Shown: positions 11,074 to 21,332 of the stretch, one piece after another | Numbering within the stretch: the first letter of the stretch is position 1 | How the letters are laid out: every line of letters begins with the position of its first letter | Assembly (NCBI RefSeq): GCF_011303755.1 | Contig: NZ_CP049885.1 | Coordinates: forward strand, 850,001 to 914,000 | DNA length: 64,000 nucleotides | Reading direction: 5' to 3' | DNA from: Acidovorax sp. HDW3 | GTDB lineage: Bacteria; Pseudomonadota; Gammaproteobacteria; Burkholderiales; Burkholderiaceae_C | Position numbers and translations under genes: made by a program | Notes under the pieces: generated by a model | Told to the model about the DNA's origin: nothing | Databases searched by the model: none | What the model saw: only the letters and a program-made list of their open reading frames with translations

Positions 11074-12135
11074 ATGCAGACAGCCACCGCGCTCACAGTT
11101 TTTGATGGCCTGTCCACCCTGGTCGCCCTGCTCGATGGCCGCAGCGGCGCCCTGCGTTTGGGCAATACGGCACTGGAGGCGGCCCTGGGGCTGTCGCGGC
11201 GCACCCTTTTAGGGGCCGACTTTGCCCCCTTCCTGGCCGACCCGGCGCCGTTGCAGGCGGTGCTGGCCCAGCGGCGCGAACATGATTTCAGCACCCTGCG
11301 TTTTGACGCCAGCTTGCTGCGCCCCGGCCAGGAACCGTTGCCGGTGCACGCACACCTGGCGCTGCACGATGCAGGCCCAGACCTGCTGCTGGAGTTGTGG
11401 CCCCTGCAGCAGCAAGCGCGCCAAGAGCGTGAAGAACGCCTGCAGGAGCAGGCCCAGGCGCACAAGGAACTGGTGCGCAACCTGGCGCACGAGATCAAAA
11501 ATCCCCTGGGTGGTATCCGGGGGGCGGCGCAGCTGCTGCAGCTCGAACTCGACAGCCCGCAGCTGACCGAGTACACCCAGGTCATCGTGCACGAGGCCGA
11601 CCGCCTGCAAAGCCTGGTCGATCGCCTGCTGGCGCCGCACCGCCAGCCGCACCACGTGGGCGACGTGAACATCCACGAAGTGTGCGAGCGCGTGCGTGCC
11701 CTGGTGCTGGCCGAATACCCCCAGGGCCTGACCGTGGTGCGCGACTACGACACCTCCATCCCCGAATTCCGGGGCGACCGCGCCCAGCTGATTCAGGCCC
11801 TGCTCAATATCGTGCAAAACGCTGCCCAGGCGCTGGCTGAGCGCATCGCCGCCGGTGATGCGCAAATCGTGCTGCACACCCGCATCGCCCGCCAGGTGAC
11901 CCTTGGGCGCCAGCGCTATAAGCTGGCATTGGAATTGCTAGTGATTGACAACGGGCCGGGCGTGCCCGAGGCATTGGCCGATCGCATCTTCTACCCCCTG
12001 GTGTCCGGGCGGGCAGCAGGTTCGGGCCTGGGCTTGACCCTGGCGCAGACCTTTGTGCAGCAGCACCAGGGGTTGATCGAATGCCATAGCCAGCCCGGGC
12101 GCACCGCATTTCGCATCTTGATTCCGCTGCCCTGA
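11074..12135 (+). CDS. ntrB: Nitrogen regulation sensor kinase NtrB
   Basis: A 353-residue cytoplasmic sensor histidine kinase. Residues ~1-110 form a PAS-like input domain. The H-box is RNLAHEIKNPLGGIRG with His139, the signature of NtrB kinases. The ATP lid carries DNGPGVPE and the G-box GRAAGSGLGLTLAQT. No membrane segment is present, as expected for NtrB. It phosphorylates NtrC under nitrogen limitation and is controlled by PII. It lies 12 bases after the small exported protein and directly precedes ntrC. Confidence 0.95.
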   Translation: MQTATALTVFDGLSTLVALLDGRSGALRLGNTALEAALGLSRRTLLGADFAPFLADPAPLQAVLAQRREHDFSTLRFDASLLRPGQEPLPVHAHLALHDAGPDLLLELWPLQQQARQEREERLQEQAQAHKELVRNLAHEIKNPLGGIRGAAQLLQLELDSPQLTEYTQVIVHEADRLQSLVDRLLAPHRQPHHVGDVNIHEVCERVRALVLAEYPQGLTVVRDYDTSIPEFRGDRAQLIQALLNIVQNAAQALAERIAAGDAQIVLHTRIARQVTLGRQRYKLALELLVIDNGPGVPEALADRIFYPLVSGRAAGSGLGLTLAQTFVQQHQGLIECHSQPGRTAFRILIPLP

Positions 12136-12186
12136 AGCCCCTTCAGGGCCATTACCCTGAACAACCCTGAGGGAGGGCACGTAGCC

Positions 12187-13647
12187 ATGCAGCCGATTTG
12201 GATCGTTGACGACGACCCCTCGATACGCTTTGTCCTGGAAAAAGCCCTGGCGCGCGAGAACCTGCCCACGCGCAGCTTCACGCAGGCGCGCGAGGTGCTC
12301 GACGCCCTGGGCAGTGCCAGCGCCGCCGAGCGCCCGCTGGTGCTCATCAGCGACATCCGTATGCCCGGCCCCTCGGGCCTGCAGCTGCTCGAACAGGTGC
12401 ACGCGCTGCAGCCGGGGCTGCCGGTCATCATCATGACCGCGTACTCCGACCTCGACAGCGCCGTCTCGGCCTTTCAGCGCGGTGCCTTTGAATACCTGCC
12501 CAAGCCTTTTGACCTGCCGCACGCCATCGAGCTCATCCGCCGTGCCGTGCAGGAGGGCGAGCGCGAGCAGACCAGCGAGCCGGGCGAAGATAGTCCCCCC
12601 GAGATGCTGGGCCAGGCGGCGGCGATGCAGGAAGTCTTTCGCGCCATTGGCCGCCTGTCGCAAAGCCAGGTGACGGTGCTCATCACGGGCGAATCGGGCA
12701 GCGGCAAGGAGCTGGTGGCGCGCGCCCTGCACCGCCATTCCCCGGTGGCGCGCGGGCCGTTCGTCGCCATCAATACCGCTGCCATTCCTAAAGATTTGCT
12801 CGAAAGCGAGCTCTTTGGCCACGAGCGCGGCGCTTTCACCGGCGCCCAGGTGCAGCGGCGCGGGCGCTTTGAGCAGGCCGATGGCGGCACGCTGTTCCTC
12901 GATGAAATCGGCGACATGCCGCTGGAGCTGCAAACGCGCCTGCTGCGCGTGCTCAGCGACGGGCAGTTTTACCGCGTCGGCGGCCACCAGGCCGTCAAGG
13001 CCCAGGTGCGGGTGATTGCCGCCACGCACCAGAACCTGGAGCAGCGCGTGCAGGCCGGGCAGTTCCGCGAGGACTTGTTCCACCGCCTGAACGTCATCCG
13101 TCTGCGCCTGCCGCCGCTGCGCGAGCGGCGCGAAGACATCGCCATGCTGGCGCGGCATTTCCTGCAGCACAGCGCCCGCCAGCTCGGCATGGAGGCCAAG
13201 CGCCTGGCTCCGGCCGCCCTGGCGCAGCTCGAAACCTTTGCCTTCCCCGGCAACGTGCGCCAGCTGGAGAACATCTGCCACTGGCTGACCGTGATGGCCC
13301 CGGCCCAGGTGGTCGAGCCCAAAGACCTCCCGCCCGAGGTGCGCGCCAGCGGCAGTGCCGCCCTGGCCCCGCTGCTGCCCAGCACAACGCTGGCCGGGGG
13401 TGAAGCCGCTGTCCCCGTGCCCGCCAGCGTTACCCCTGGCTGGGAGCTGGGGCTGGCGCAAGAGGCTTCGGCGCTGCTTGATACGGGCGCGAGCGATATT
13501 TGGACGCAGCTCGAACGTCGCTTTGAGGCCCGCCTGATTCAGGCTGCACTGAGCAGCACCCAAGGCCGACGGGTCGAGGCAGCGCAGCGCCTGGGCATAG
13601 GCCGTAACACCTTGACGCGCAAGATGCAGGAATTGGGGCTGGAGTAA
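12187..13647 (+). CDS. ntrC: Nitrogen regulator NtrC (sigma-54 activator)
   Basis: A 486-residue response regulator with the full three-domain layout. The receiver domain holds VDDDPS near the start and the phosphoacceptor Asp56 in LISDIRMP. The AAA+ sigma-54 activation domain has Walker A GESGSGKE, the sigma-contacting GAFTGA loop, and FLDEIGDMP. The C-terminal Fis-type helix-turn-helix is RVEAAQRLGIGRNTLTRKMQELGL. It should bind the palindrome at 8834-8852 and activate glnA. GGGAGGG precedes the ATG. Confidence 0.97.
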   Translation: MQPIWIVDDDPSIRFVLEKALARENLPTRSFTQAREVLDALGSASAAERPLVLISDIRMPGPSGLQLLEQVHALQPGLPVIIMTAYSDLDSAVSAFQRGAFEYLPKPFDLPHAIELIRRAVQEGEREQTSEPGEDSPPEMLGQAAAMQEVFRAIGRLSQSQVTVLITGESGSGKELVARALHRHSPVARGPFVAINTAAIPKDLLESELFGHERGAFTGAQVQRRGRFEQADGGTLFLDEIGDMPLELQTRLLRVLSDGQFYRVGGHQAVKAQVRVIAATHQNLEQRVQAGQFREDLFHRLNVIRLRLPPLRERREDIAMLARHFLQHSARQLGMEAKRLAPAALAQLETFAFPGNVRQLENICHWLTVMAPAQVVEPKDLPPEVRASGSAALAPLLPSTTLAGGEAAVPVPASVTPGWELGLAQEASALLDTGASDIWTQLERRFEARLIQAALSSTQGRRVEAAQRLGIGRNTLTRKMQELGLE

Positions 13648-13680
13648 AGGCGCTGCGCTGTGCGGCACAGCACTTTTGGG

Positions 13681-13748
13681 CTCAATTTTTTGATAAAAAC
13701 AGCCTCTAGCCCTTTATTTATAAGCGCGAGTAGCTATTAAAAAATGAG
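13681..13748. repeat. Dispersed Comamonadaceae-type repeat, copy 2
   Basis: A degenerate copy of the dispersed element: TTTTTTGAT flank, GCCTCTAGC, TTTATAAGCGCGAG and TAGCTATTAAAA. It occupies the ntrC to glycosyltransferase gap together with about 125 further non-coding bases. Confidence 0.65.
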
Positions 13749-13876
13749 CATTTGATGTCTTGGTGCGGGAGATTTTGCTAGTGGTTTACCCCTAAATCTC
13801 TTTGCAGAACTTTACCTTTGCCCGGGTAAAGAGACAATTCGCCCCCGTCTCTCCCATAGGCATAGGAAGCGCGCTT

Positions 13877-15358
13877 TTGTCCACCTCTTTGGTTTCTGTA
13901 CCGCCCGCCGGCGGTTGGCGTTGGGTTGCGCGGCATTGGCCGGTGCTCGATGGGGCGGGGGTGCTCGCGCTGCTGCTGCTGTACGGTCTGGTGTGGACGC
14001 TGCTCTACGCCTTCACCACCTTGTCGCCGCCGGTGGACAACGTCGAGCAGCTGGTCTGGCTGCACTCGATGGAGTGGGGCTACTACAAGCATCCACCACT
14101 GCCGACCTGGATCATCGGCGCGCTGGCGCAGGTGTTTGCGCCGGGCGCAGCCCTCACTTACACCCTGGGTGCGCTCACCACCACCGCTGCGATGGCGCTG
14201 CTGTGGCAGCTGCTGCTGCAGCTGCGCGGGCCGCGCTACGCCACCTTGGGGTTGCTCGGGGCGCTGGCCATCAGCCTGTACTGTGGCCGCATCTATTACT
14301 ACAACCACAACGTCTTGTTGCTGCTGTGGGTGGCGCTGGCGGCGCACCTGAGCTGGGGCCTGGCGCAGCGCCCCCGCCTGCGCACCTGGGCGGCGCTGGG
14401 GTTGGTCACGGGCCTGGGCATGTTGACCAAGTACCAGTTCGTGCTGGCGCTGGCGGTGATCGGCCTGTGGTGGTTGCACCTGCGGGGCTGGCGCCAGTCG
14501 GTGCACCGCCGGGGCGCCTGGCTGGCCGCTGTGGTTGCACTCTTGGTGTTCGCACCGCATGGGTATTGGCTCGTCACGCACGACTGGCTGCCGCTGGCTT
14601 ACGCCCGCGAGAGCGCCTTGGGCCAGGGTTTGCGCGGCAGCCAGCGCTGGCTGCACGCGCTGCAGTTTGCACTCGATTGGTTTTTCAACCGCTGCCTGCC
14701 GGCGTGGCTGCTGCTGGGCGCGGCCTGGCGGTGGGGGCGGCGTGGGGCGCAGGCCCTTGAGTGTTCGCCAGCAGACGATGCCCGCATTTTCTTGCTGCTG
14801 TGGGGCCTGGTGCCTCTGGGGCTGATGCTGGCCATGGCCCTGCTTGGGGGCTCCAAGCTGCACCTGCACTGGGCAACGGCGTTTATTTTGTGGACGGTGC
14901 CCGCCCTCATGGAATGTGCCCGCCGCGCCCCCTGGTCGCAGCTGCGCACCGTGCGCGCTGCCTGGGTGGCGTTTGTGGTGGTGCAGGCCCTGGTCATGGC
15001 CCAGGCTTGGATGGCCTCGCCCCGGGGGGCACGCGGCTACAAGGCCGACCATACGGACTTTTTCCCGTCCGAAGCGGTGGCAGCGCAAATTGCCCTGCAG
15101 GCGCCGGCGCTGCTGGGCGGGCCGGTGGAGATTGTCAGCGGCTCGCAGGAACTGGCCAGCGTGCTGGCGTTGAGGTTGCCGGCCCAACCCCGGGTGCTGG
15201 TCGATGGCCAGCTGCGCTACAGCCCCTGGATTGCGCCCGCCGAGCTGCGCCAGCGGCGCGCGATCGAGGTCTTTCATGCCCCGGCGCAGCTGCCCGCCGG
15301 TGCCCACCTGGCGGGGCACGGCATTGCCTGGCGGCCCCTGGTGTTGCCGACGCCGTAG
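13877..15358 (+). CDS. GT39/ArnT-like membrane glycosyltransferase
   Basis: A ~493-residue polytopic membrane protein of the Pmt/ArnT type. After the first transmembrane helix come periplasmic-loop acidic residues (PPVDNVEQLVWLHSMEWGYYKHPPLPTW), which matches the catalytic-loop pattern DxxE...KHPP of lipid-carrier-dependent sugar transferases. About ten further helices follow. It probably transfers a sugar from an undecaprenyl carrier to lipid A or another envelope glycan; the donor and acceptor are unknown. No ATG start exists: the TTG at 13877 has AGGAAG 7 bases upstream, while a TTG at 13802 would add 25 residues. Confidence 0.8.
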   Translation: MSTSLVSVPPAGGWRWVARHWPVLDGAGVLALLLLYGLVWTLLYAFTTLSPPVDNVEQLVWLHSMEWGYYKHPPLPTWIIGALAQVFAPGAALTYTLGALTTTAAMALLWQLLLQLRGPRYATLGLLGALAISLYCGRIYYYNHNVLLLLWVALAAHLSWGLAQRPRLRTWAALGLVTGLGMLTKYQFVLALAVIGLWWLHLRGWRQSVHRRGAWLAAVVALLVFAPHGYWLVTHDWLPLAYARESALGQGLRGSQRWLHALQFALDWFFNRCLPAWLLLGAAWRWGRRGAQALECSPADDARIFLLLWGLVPLGLMLAMALLGGSKLHLHWATAFILWTVPALMECARRAPWSQLRTVRAAWVAFVVVQALVMAQAWMASPRGARGYKADHTDFFPSEAVAAQIALQAPALLGGPVEIVSGSQELASVLALRLPAQPRVLVDGQLRYSPWIAPAELRQRRAIEVFHAPAQLPAGAHLAGHGIAWRPLVLPTP

Positions 15359-15361
15359 GCG

Positions 15362-16141
15362 TTACAAATTGAGCTCGACCACCACCGGCGCGTGGTCGCT
15401 GGGCTGCTTGTTCTTGCGAGGCGTGCGATCCACGTAACACGCCTGGGCCTGGGGGGCCAGGGCCGGGCTCACCAGAATGTGGTCAATGCGCAGGCCCCGG
15501 TTTTTCTGAAAACCCAGCATCCGGTAGTCCCACCAGCTAAAGCTTTTGGGCGCTTGCTCGAACAGCCGAAACGCATCGACCAGCCCGAGTGCGAGCAGGG
15601 CCTGGAAATGGGCGCGCTCGGCGCTGGTGTGGTGGATGGTCTCGCGCAGGCCCTCGGGGTCGTAACTATCACGGTCTTCGGGGGCGATGTTGAAGTCGCC
15701 CAGCAGCGCCAGGCGCGGCTGTTGCGCCAGTTCGGTGCGCAGCCAGCCCGCGAGGGCATCGAGCCAGCGCATCTTGTAGGCAAATTTTTCGCTGCCGGGC
15801 TCCTGGCCGTTGACGAAGTAGCCGTTGACCAGGCGCAGCGGCCCCGCCGGGGTGTCGAGCGTGGCGGCGATGGCGCGCGCTTGCTCGTCGGCAAAACCGG
15901 GGATGTTGCGCACCACGTCGCGCAGCGGCTGGCGGCTGAGAATGGCGACGCCGTTGTAGGTTTTTTGCCCGTGCACTGCGGCCTCGTAGCCGGCAGCGCG
16001 CAGGGCGTCGAAGGGGAATTTGTCGTCACTGAGTTTGAGCTCTTGCAGGCACAGCGCATCGACCGGGTGCGCGCCCAGCCAGTCGAGCACCTGCGGCAGG
16101 CGCACGGTGAGGGAGTTGACGTTCCAGGTGGCCAGGCGCAT
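15362..16141 (-). CDS. xth: Exodeoxyribonuclease III
   Basis: A 259-residue EEP-family nuclease for base-excision repair (AP endonuclease and 3'-5' exonuclease). Signature blocks are MRLATWNVNSLTVRLPQ at the N-terminus, LCLQELKLSDDKFP with the metal-binding Glu, YNGVAILSR, GDFNIAPEDRD, and RIDHILVS...SDHAPV at the C-terminus with the catalytic His. The start at 16141 is fixed by the family N-terminus; an upstream extension is a cheZ shadow. It follows cheZ by two bases and is convergent with the glycosyltransferase gene. Confidence 0.96.
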   Translation of the reverse strand: MRLATWNVNSLTVRLPQVLDWLGAHPVDALCLQELKLSDDKFPFDALRAAGYEAAVHGQKTYNGVAILSRQPLRDVVRNIPGFADEQARAIAATLDTPAGPLRLVNGYFVNGQEPGSEKFAYKMRWLDALAGWLRTELAQQPRLALLGDFNIAPEDRDSYDPEGLRETIHHTSAERAHFQALLALGLVDAFRLFEQAPKSFSWWDYRMLGFQKNRGLRIDHILVSPALAPQAQACYVDRTPRKNKQPSDHAPVVVELNL

Positions 16142-16143
16142 GG

Positions 16144-16740
16144 TCAGAACCCCAGGGAGGCCAGCAAGTCGTCCACATCGTCTTGCTTGAGCGCCTTGTC
16201 GGGCACCTGCGGTCCGGCGAGCTCGGCCTTGGGCTGCACCACGGCGGTCAGGCGCTCGGGTGCGCTGTGCATGAGCAGCTCCAGCAGCTGCTTTTCGGTC
16301 TGGCCGATGATGTCGATCACCTTCTTGATGATCTGGCCCGACAGGTCTTGAAAGTCCTGCGTCATCATGATCTCGGTCAGCAGCAGGTTCTGGTTGTCGG
16401 CAAACTGCTGCGCCGCCTGGGAAAAGCGGTGGCACTGCGCAGCCATTTCCGCGCTGCTGCCTGGGGGCGCTTGCAGCGACTCGGTAAACGCCTGGCTGCG
16501 GGCTTTGAATTGCTGGCAGTCGGGCTGGCCCGAGTCGATCAGGTTGAGCACCTTGGTGGCGGCCGATTCTGTCATGTGGCCGACGTGGCTCAGGCGGTCG
16601 CGGGCGTCGGGAAACTCTTGGGCAATCGCGTGCAGGCTCTGGTCCAGGCCCAGCTGCGTCATGGCCTCGTGCAGGTTGCGCGTGATGCGGCCCAGGCGCT
16701 CGAAGGTTTCTTCCGGGATGTCGTGTGCAGGGGGGGTCAT
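16144..16740 (-). CDS. cheZ: Chemotaxis phosphatase CheZ
   Basis: A 198-residue protein that accelerates CheY-P dephosphorylation. The central long-helix region contains [25 protein letters not shown], where Asp and Gln (DFQDLSGQ) form the conserved catalytic motif. The C-terminal peptide [12 protein letters not shown] is the CheY-tethering helix of CheZ. Its start overlaps the cheY stop by 4 bases, so the pair is translationally coupled. No other che genes are in the window. Confidence 0.95.
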   Translation of the reverse strand: MTPPAHDIPEETFERLGRITRNLHEAMTQLGLDQSLHAIAQEFPDARDRLSHVGHMTESAATKVLNLIDSGQPDCQQFKARSQAFTESLQAPPGSSAEMAAQCHRFSQAAQQFADNQNLLLTEIMMTQDFQDLSGQIIKKVIDIIGQTEKQLLELLMHSAPERLTAVVQPKAELAGPQVPDKALKQDDVDDLLASLGF

Positions 16741-17129
16741 GCCAGGCCCTTTCGCTTGAGGATGGCTTCTATTTTTTCGCGCAACGTGGCCACCGTAAAG
16801 GGCTTGACGATGTAACCGTCGGCCCCGGCCTGGGCGGCGTCGATGATGTTTTCCTTGCGCGCCTCGGCTGTGATGAGCAGAAACGGCAGGTGCTTGAGCT
16901 GCTCGGAGGAGCGTACCGCGTGCAGCAGCTCCAGCCCCGTCATGCGCGGCATGTTCCAGTCGCTGATGACGAAATCGACGTCGTTGCTTTCGAGCTTGCG
17001 CAGCGCCTCGGCGCCATTTTCTGCTTCCAGGATGTGGGTGGCACCGGCCTCGCGCAGCAGGTTGCTGACGATACGGCGCATGGTGGCAAAGTCATCGACC
17101 ACCAGAAGCGACTGACTGGATAAATCCAT
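16737..17129 (-). CDS. cheY: Chemotaxis response regulator CheY
   Basis: A 130-residue single-domain receiver. Conserved residues are the acidic pair DD in [12 protein letters not shown], the phosphoacceptor Asp in [11 protein letters not shown], Thr/Ala in LLITAEA, and Lys in YIVKPFT. The sequence closely follows classical flagellar CheY, which binds FliM when phosphorylated. It is coupled to cheZ downstream. A 38-base gap separates it from recD on the same strand. Confidence 0.96.
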   Translation of the reverse strand: MDLSSQSLLVVDDFATMRRIVSNLLREAGATHILEAENGAEALRKLESNDVDFVISDWNMPRMTGLELLHAVRSSEQLKHLPFLLITAEARKENIIDAAQAGADGYIVKPFTVATLREKIEAILKRKGLA

Positions 17130-17167
17130 TGTTGTTTTTCTCGTAAGAGCAAAGTAGCACAGTTGTT

Positions 17168-19291
17168 CTATTTTAGTTGAACAAATTGTTTCAAGTTTGC
17201 ATCAAGGGTGAGCCATTGCCCCAGCCCGCTGGCGCGCTCGGTGCTCTGGCCCACGGCCTGGGCCAGCAGCCCCGGCGCTTGCTCCACCAGCGTGAAGGCA
17301 GCGCGCGCGCGGGTGATGCCGGTATAGACCAGCTCGCGCGCCAGCAGCGCTGCGCAGCCGGTGGGCAGCACCAGCGCGGTGTGGGCAAATTCCGAGCCCT
17401 GGCTTTTGTGCACCGTCATGGCAAAGGCGGTTTCCACATGCGCCAGGCGCGTGCTGCTCACGGCGTGCAGCGCCTCGCCCTGCAAAAAGAACACGCGCAA
17501 GGCATGGCCGGCCTCGCTGGCGGGCAGGGCGATGCCGATGTCGCCGTTGAACACGCCCAGCAGCGGGTCGTTGCGCGTGACCATGACCGGGCGGCCCGCG
17601 TACCAGGCCCCCGGCTGCCTGGGCAGCACGCCCGCCTGCGCCAGCGCCGCCTGCACGCCCGCGTTGAGCCCAGCCACGCCCCAGTCGCCCGCGCGCACGG
17701 CGCACAGCAGGCGAAAGCGCTCGAACGCCTGCAGCACGGCGCGCACCCAGGCGGCGTGGGTGGCGGCAAAGTCAGGCGCGCCAGCGGCCTGGGCGATGGC
17801 CGGCCAGCGCGCAAGTTGCTCGGCATAGTCGGCATAGCTTGCGCAGCCGGGGCGGCCCGGCCAGGCCAGCTGCACGGCCTGGGCCGGGTCGCCGCTGGTG
17901 ATCTGCGCCACGGCGCCGCTGGCGTCCTGCTGCAGCACGGCAGCTGCTTGGGCGGCATCGCCGGCGTTCACGGCCTGGGCCAGTTGGCCGATGGGGCCGC
18001 CAAAGCGGCGGCTGGTGCGCAGCATGGCGATGTGCTGCGCCAGCGCCGGGGCCGGATCGGGGGCGATGAAGCTGGGCGGCAGCACCTCGCCCGCCACCTG
18101 CGCCAGATAGTCGGCGCTGGCCTGGCTGTAGCGCCCGGCCTGGGCGTGCTGGCACAGGTCGCCCAGCACCGCGCCGGCCTCGACCGAGGCGAGCTGGTCC
18201 TTGTCGCCCAGCAGCACCAGGCGTGCGCTGGCGGGCAGGGCGGCAAGCAGCGCGGCCATCATCTCCAGGTGCACCATGGAGGCTTCATCGACGATGAGCA
18301 CGTCCACCTCCAGCAGCCGCGCCGCATTGCGGCTGAAATGCCGCGTGTCTGGCCGCGCGCCCAAGAGCGAATGCAGGGTGCGCGCCGCACCTGCGCGCTG
18401 CACCAGCGCGGCCAGGTCCAGGTCGGCGCCCACCTGCGCCTGCAGCGCGCCCAGCGCGTCGTCGATCGACTGCTTGAGCCGCGCCGCCGCCTTGCCCGTG
18501 GGCGCGGCCAGGGCCACGCGCAGCTGCTCGGGCTGGGCAGCGGTGGCAAACAGCAGCGCCAAGAGGCGCGCGGCGGTGTAAGTCTTGCCCGTGCCGGGGC
18601 CGCCGGTGATGACGGTGAGCTGCCCGCGCAGCGCCAGCGCGCAGGCGATTTTTTGCCAGTTGGGGGCATTTTTGGGGGCGTTTGCTGCTTCTGCCGGGGG
18701 CGGGAAAAACCGGTCCAGCCAGCCGCGCGCGGTGGCCGCATCCACGGCCTTCCCGGACTCGCCCTGGGTGCGCGCCGCCACTTGCTGCGCCACGGCCTGC
18801 TCGTACTGCCAGTAGCGGCGCAGGTAGAGCAGGGGTTGCGCACTGCTGCCCGCCAGCACCAGCGGCTGGCCTTGGTCGGTCTGCGCTGGAGCCTGGCGCA
18901 CCCAGGGGCAGGCGCGCAGTGCAGCCACCCAGTCGGCCAGGCGCTGGGGCAGCTGTGCCCACAACGCGATCAGGGCAGCCTGGGCTTCGTCTTGCGCCGA
19001 TCCCAGCAGCGCCTGCGGCGTGGGCAGCAGCTGCGCCAGCGGCAGGCAGCTGTGGCCGCGCCCCTCCATCTGCGCCAGCAGCGCGCAGGCCACCAGAGCG
19101 CAGGGCGCGGCATCGGGCTGCTGCTGGTGCAGCTCGGCGGCCAGGGCGGTGTCGATATGGCGCAGCAGGCCCGCATCGGTGAGCGCACGCAGGGCGGCCA
19201 GGGCGGCGGTGGCAGTCAGGGGCGCAGGAGCCGCGTCGGTGGCGAACAAATCGAGCGTGGCGCTGTCGGCGTGGTGGGTGGGTGGGGACAT
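17168..19291 (-). CDS. recD: RecBCD helicase subunit RecD
   Basis: A 707-residue superfamily-1B 5'-3' helicase, the alpha subunit of exonuclease V. Visible motifs are Walker [16 protein letters not shown], Walker [31 protein letters not shown], the C-terminal [10 protein letters not shown] and [16 protein letters not shown] lies 7 bases before the ATG, inside the end of the upstream lipoprotein gene. It stands about 18 kb from recB and, unusually, appears to be the last gene of a tetR-lipoprotein-recD transcription unit, with gaps of only 3-4 bases. Confidence 0.95.
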   Translation of the reverse strand: MSPPTHHADSATLDLFATDAAPAPLTATAALAALRALTDAGLLRHIDTALAAELHQQQPDAAPCALVACALLAQMEGRGHSCLPLAQLLPTPQALLGSAQDEAQAALIALWAQLPQRLADWVAALRACPWVRQAPAQTDQGQPLVLAGSSAQPLLYLRRYWQYEQAVAQQVAARTQGESGKAVDAATARGWLDRFFPPPAEAANAPKNAPNWQKIACALALRGQLTVITGGPGTGKTYTAARLLALLFATAAQPEQLRVALAAPTGKAAARLKQSIDDALGALQAQVGADLDLAALVQRAGAARTLHSLLGARPDTRHFSRNAARLLEVDVLIVDEASMVHLEMMAALLAALPASARLVLLGDKDQLASVEAGAVLGDLCQHAQAGRYSQASADYLAQVAGEVLPPSFIAPDPAPALAQHIAMLRTSRRFGGPIGQLAQAVNAGDAAQAAAVLQQDASGAVAQITSGDPAQAVQLAWPGRPGCASYADYAEQLARWPAIAQAAGAPDFAATHAAWVRAVLQAFERFRLLCAVRAGDWGVAGLNAGVQAALAQAGVLPRQPGAWYAGRPVMVTRNDPLLGVFNGDIGIALPASEAGHALRVFFLQGEALHAVSSTRLAHVETAFAMTVHKSQGSEFAHTALVLPTGCAALLARELVYTGITRARAAFTLVEQAPGLLAQAVGQSTERASGLGQWLTLDANLKQFVQLK

Positions 19292-19294
19292 GGC

Positions 19295-21328
19295 TTACCT
19301 CTTCGCGGCTGTGGCTGCTGGAGCCGTGGCACAACTGCGGATGTCTTCGTGCAGGATACGGCGCATTTCCGTGATCGCTGGTGCGGTGCCCTGGACACTG
19401 TGCGCCGAACGGACGATTTTTTCGGATGCGGCGCCGTCCAGATGGGCGCTCCAATAGGGCACCAGGCCATCGTCTGATTGGAGCAGGGGAATGGCAGGAT
19501 CGGGGTGGCCGATGATCGAGTGGTAGCGTACGCACGGCGAGATGGGCAACTTGGCGGCGGCTTGGACGAACGGGTCGGAGCGGTCGAGGTTGTCGATGCT
19601 GTTGGGCAGCCTGGGCATGTCGGCGCCGGTCTGCGCCCCTTCGCCATGGGCCAGGTCGTCCAGTACGTCGGCAAAGCCTTCCAGCACGGTCAGCGGCAGG
19701 TGCACCAGGCGCGCGACGAAGCGCCCCAGGCGCCCACCGGCCACCTCGGTGCCACGGTGCGGGGCGGCGATGAAGATCGCGCGTTCCACTGGGGCCAGCG
19801 GCTCGAAGTGCATCAGCGGGCCGATTCGCGCACGCAGGCGCTGCATTCTTCGATCGTCGAACGTGCGTCCAGCCAGCAATTCGTTCCACAGCCCATCGCC
19901 CTGCGACGAGGACACCATCAAGCGCGCGATCACGCCACCCATGCTGTGGCCGATCACCACCATGTCACGCGAGGCCGCAGCGCTGCCTTGTGGATCGAAA
20001 TGCCGCAGCGCCTCGTCCAGCGTCTGGCGGATGGCGTGGTGGTTGTATGCGATCGGCATGTTCGTCGGGTAGTAGAACTGCCAGATCTGGAACCGGCGGC
20101 GAAGCTCCTCGTCGCCCATCAGTTCGTTGGCCACGTTGACCCAGGCCTCCGGACTGCTGGCCAGGCCATGAATCATCAGGATGATGCGGCGCTCCGGGTC
20201 GTAGGGCTGCATCAGATACAGGTGCGGGCGCTCAAGGCCCTGCGCACTTGCGAACAGACTGCGCAGTGATTGCCGGCTGAAGCCCGAGCGCGCCAGCCAC
20301 AGTCCGTAGTTGGCGGTGAAGTTCGCCGCCAGCGGCACACGCTGTCCATGCCATTCGATCTTGGCATCCCGGTAGGGGTCATGCACGGAAAGCGCGGCCT
20401 CGTGCGTGGACAGCACCTGGGCCAGGTTGGCGCCAGGAAAGTGCAGCAACGCAGTGATGGCCGTCGTCGGCATGTCGCTCCACGCTGGGCCGGGCTGCTG
20501 CGGTGCCCGTTCGGCTCGCGCACTGGATGCCCCCGTGTCGGCGTCCGCTGCCGCTGCCGGCACCGGGTCGGCCGCCATCACCGCCACCAGCTCACCACCA
20601 AAACCGTCGCGCCGAAACGTGCTGCGCAACCCGGAAAACGACAGTGAGGAGGCTGGCAGCAGTTCCTGCGGCAGGATTTTCCGTGCCTGGCTGGAGGGCA
20701 CCGGAGCCGGCTTGTTCAGCACCACGACCCACGGTCCATCCCTGACGACCATGTCCGTATTCGCCATCGCCTTGCCGCGATAGCCGGCGAACACGAGCGA
20801 TGCCGCCTCCTGCACGGCCAGGTTGTAGTAGTCGCGTACCTGGGTCTGGCGATCCTCAAAAGCCCGCGCATCCGGCGCGCGTTCGCTGAAGAACAGGTAG
20901 GCATAAGCGTGCCGGGCCACCTCCAGCCAGGCGTTCAGGTGCGGATCGCCGGCATCGGGTGCAGCCTGTTGCGTGGGGTCTGGCAAAACCTGCGGCAAGG
21001 TCTGCGCCTGATGCAGCCACAACTCGGATAGGGCCGACAGGCGCTGTTCGGCGGCCACCCCCTGAATATCCGACAGGGCATGGATGCAGCCGGTGGCCTC
21101 TGGCTTTGCGCAGGCACCATCGTCCAGGCCGGCGACCCGGATCGTCTCCAGGGTGGCGGCGCTGAGCTTGCCGCTGGTCAGGATGTCGCCCCGCTTGAGC
21201 GTGATGTACTCGCCCGGCGTCATGGCGGCGACGTGAACTGCGGGCTTGAATTCGCGCAGCACCGTGCAGCCGCTCAGCAGCAGCGAGGCCACCGCCAGGG
21301 CTGTCAGTGTTGCGTACCGGTTTCTCAT
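19295..21328 (-). CDS. Lipoprotein with alpha/beta-hydrolase (esterase/lipase) domain
   Basis: A 677-residue protein. The N-terminus is a lipoprotein signal peptide with lipobox LLSGC at residues ~17-21. The first ~320 residues have no recognised fold. The C-terminal half is an alpha/beta hydrolase: oxyanion segment ILMIHGLASSPEAW, nucleophile elbow VIGHSMGG, and candidate acid/His in the last 120 residues. It is probably an outer-membrane or periplasmic esterase with unknown substrate. Four bases separate it from tetR upstream and three from recD downstream, so it is in one operon with both. Confidence 0.82.
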   Translation of the reverse strand: MRNRYATLTALAVASLLLSGCTVLREFKPAVHVAAMTPGEYITLKRGDILTSGKLSAATLETIRVAGLDDGACAKPEATGCIHALSDIQGVAAEQRLSALSELWLHQAQTLPQVLPDPTQQAAPDAGDPHLNAWLEVARHAYAYLFFSERAPDARAFEDRQTQVRDYYNLAVQEAASLVFAGYRGKAMANTDMVVRDGPWVVVLNKPAPVPSSQARKILPQELLPASSLSFSGLRSTFRRDGFGGELVAVMAADPVPAAAADADTGASSARAERAPQQPGPAWSDMPTTAITALLHFPGANLAQVLSTHEAALSVHDPYRDAKIEWHGQRVPLAANFTANYGLWLARSGFSRQSLRSLFASAQGLERPHLYLMQPYDPERRIILMIHGLASSPEAWVNVANELMGDEELRRRFQIWQFYYPTNMPIAYNHHAIRQTLDEALRHFDPQGSAAASRDMVVIGHSMGGVIARLMVSSSQGDGLWNELLAGRTFDDRRMQRLRARIGPLMHFEPLAPVERAIFIAAPHRGTEVAGGRLGRFVARLVHLPLTVLEGFADVLDDLAHGEGAQTGADMPRLPNSIDNLDRSDPFVQAAAKLPISPCVRYHSIIGHPDPAIPLLQSDDGLVPYWSAHLDGAASEKIVRSAHSVQGTAPAITEMRRILHEDIRSCATAPAATAAKR

Positions 21329-21332
21329 TGCG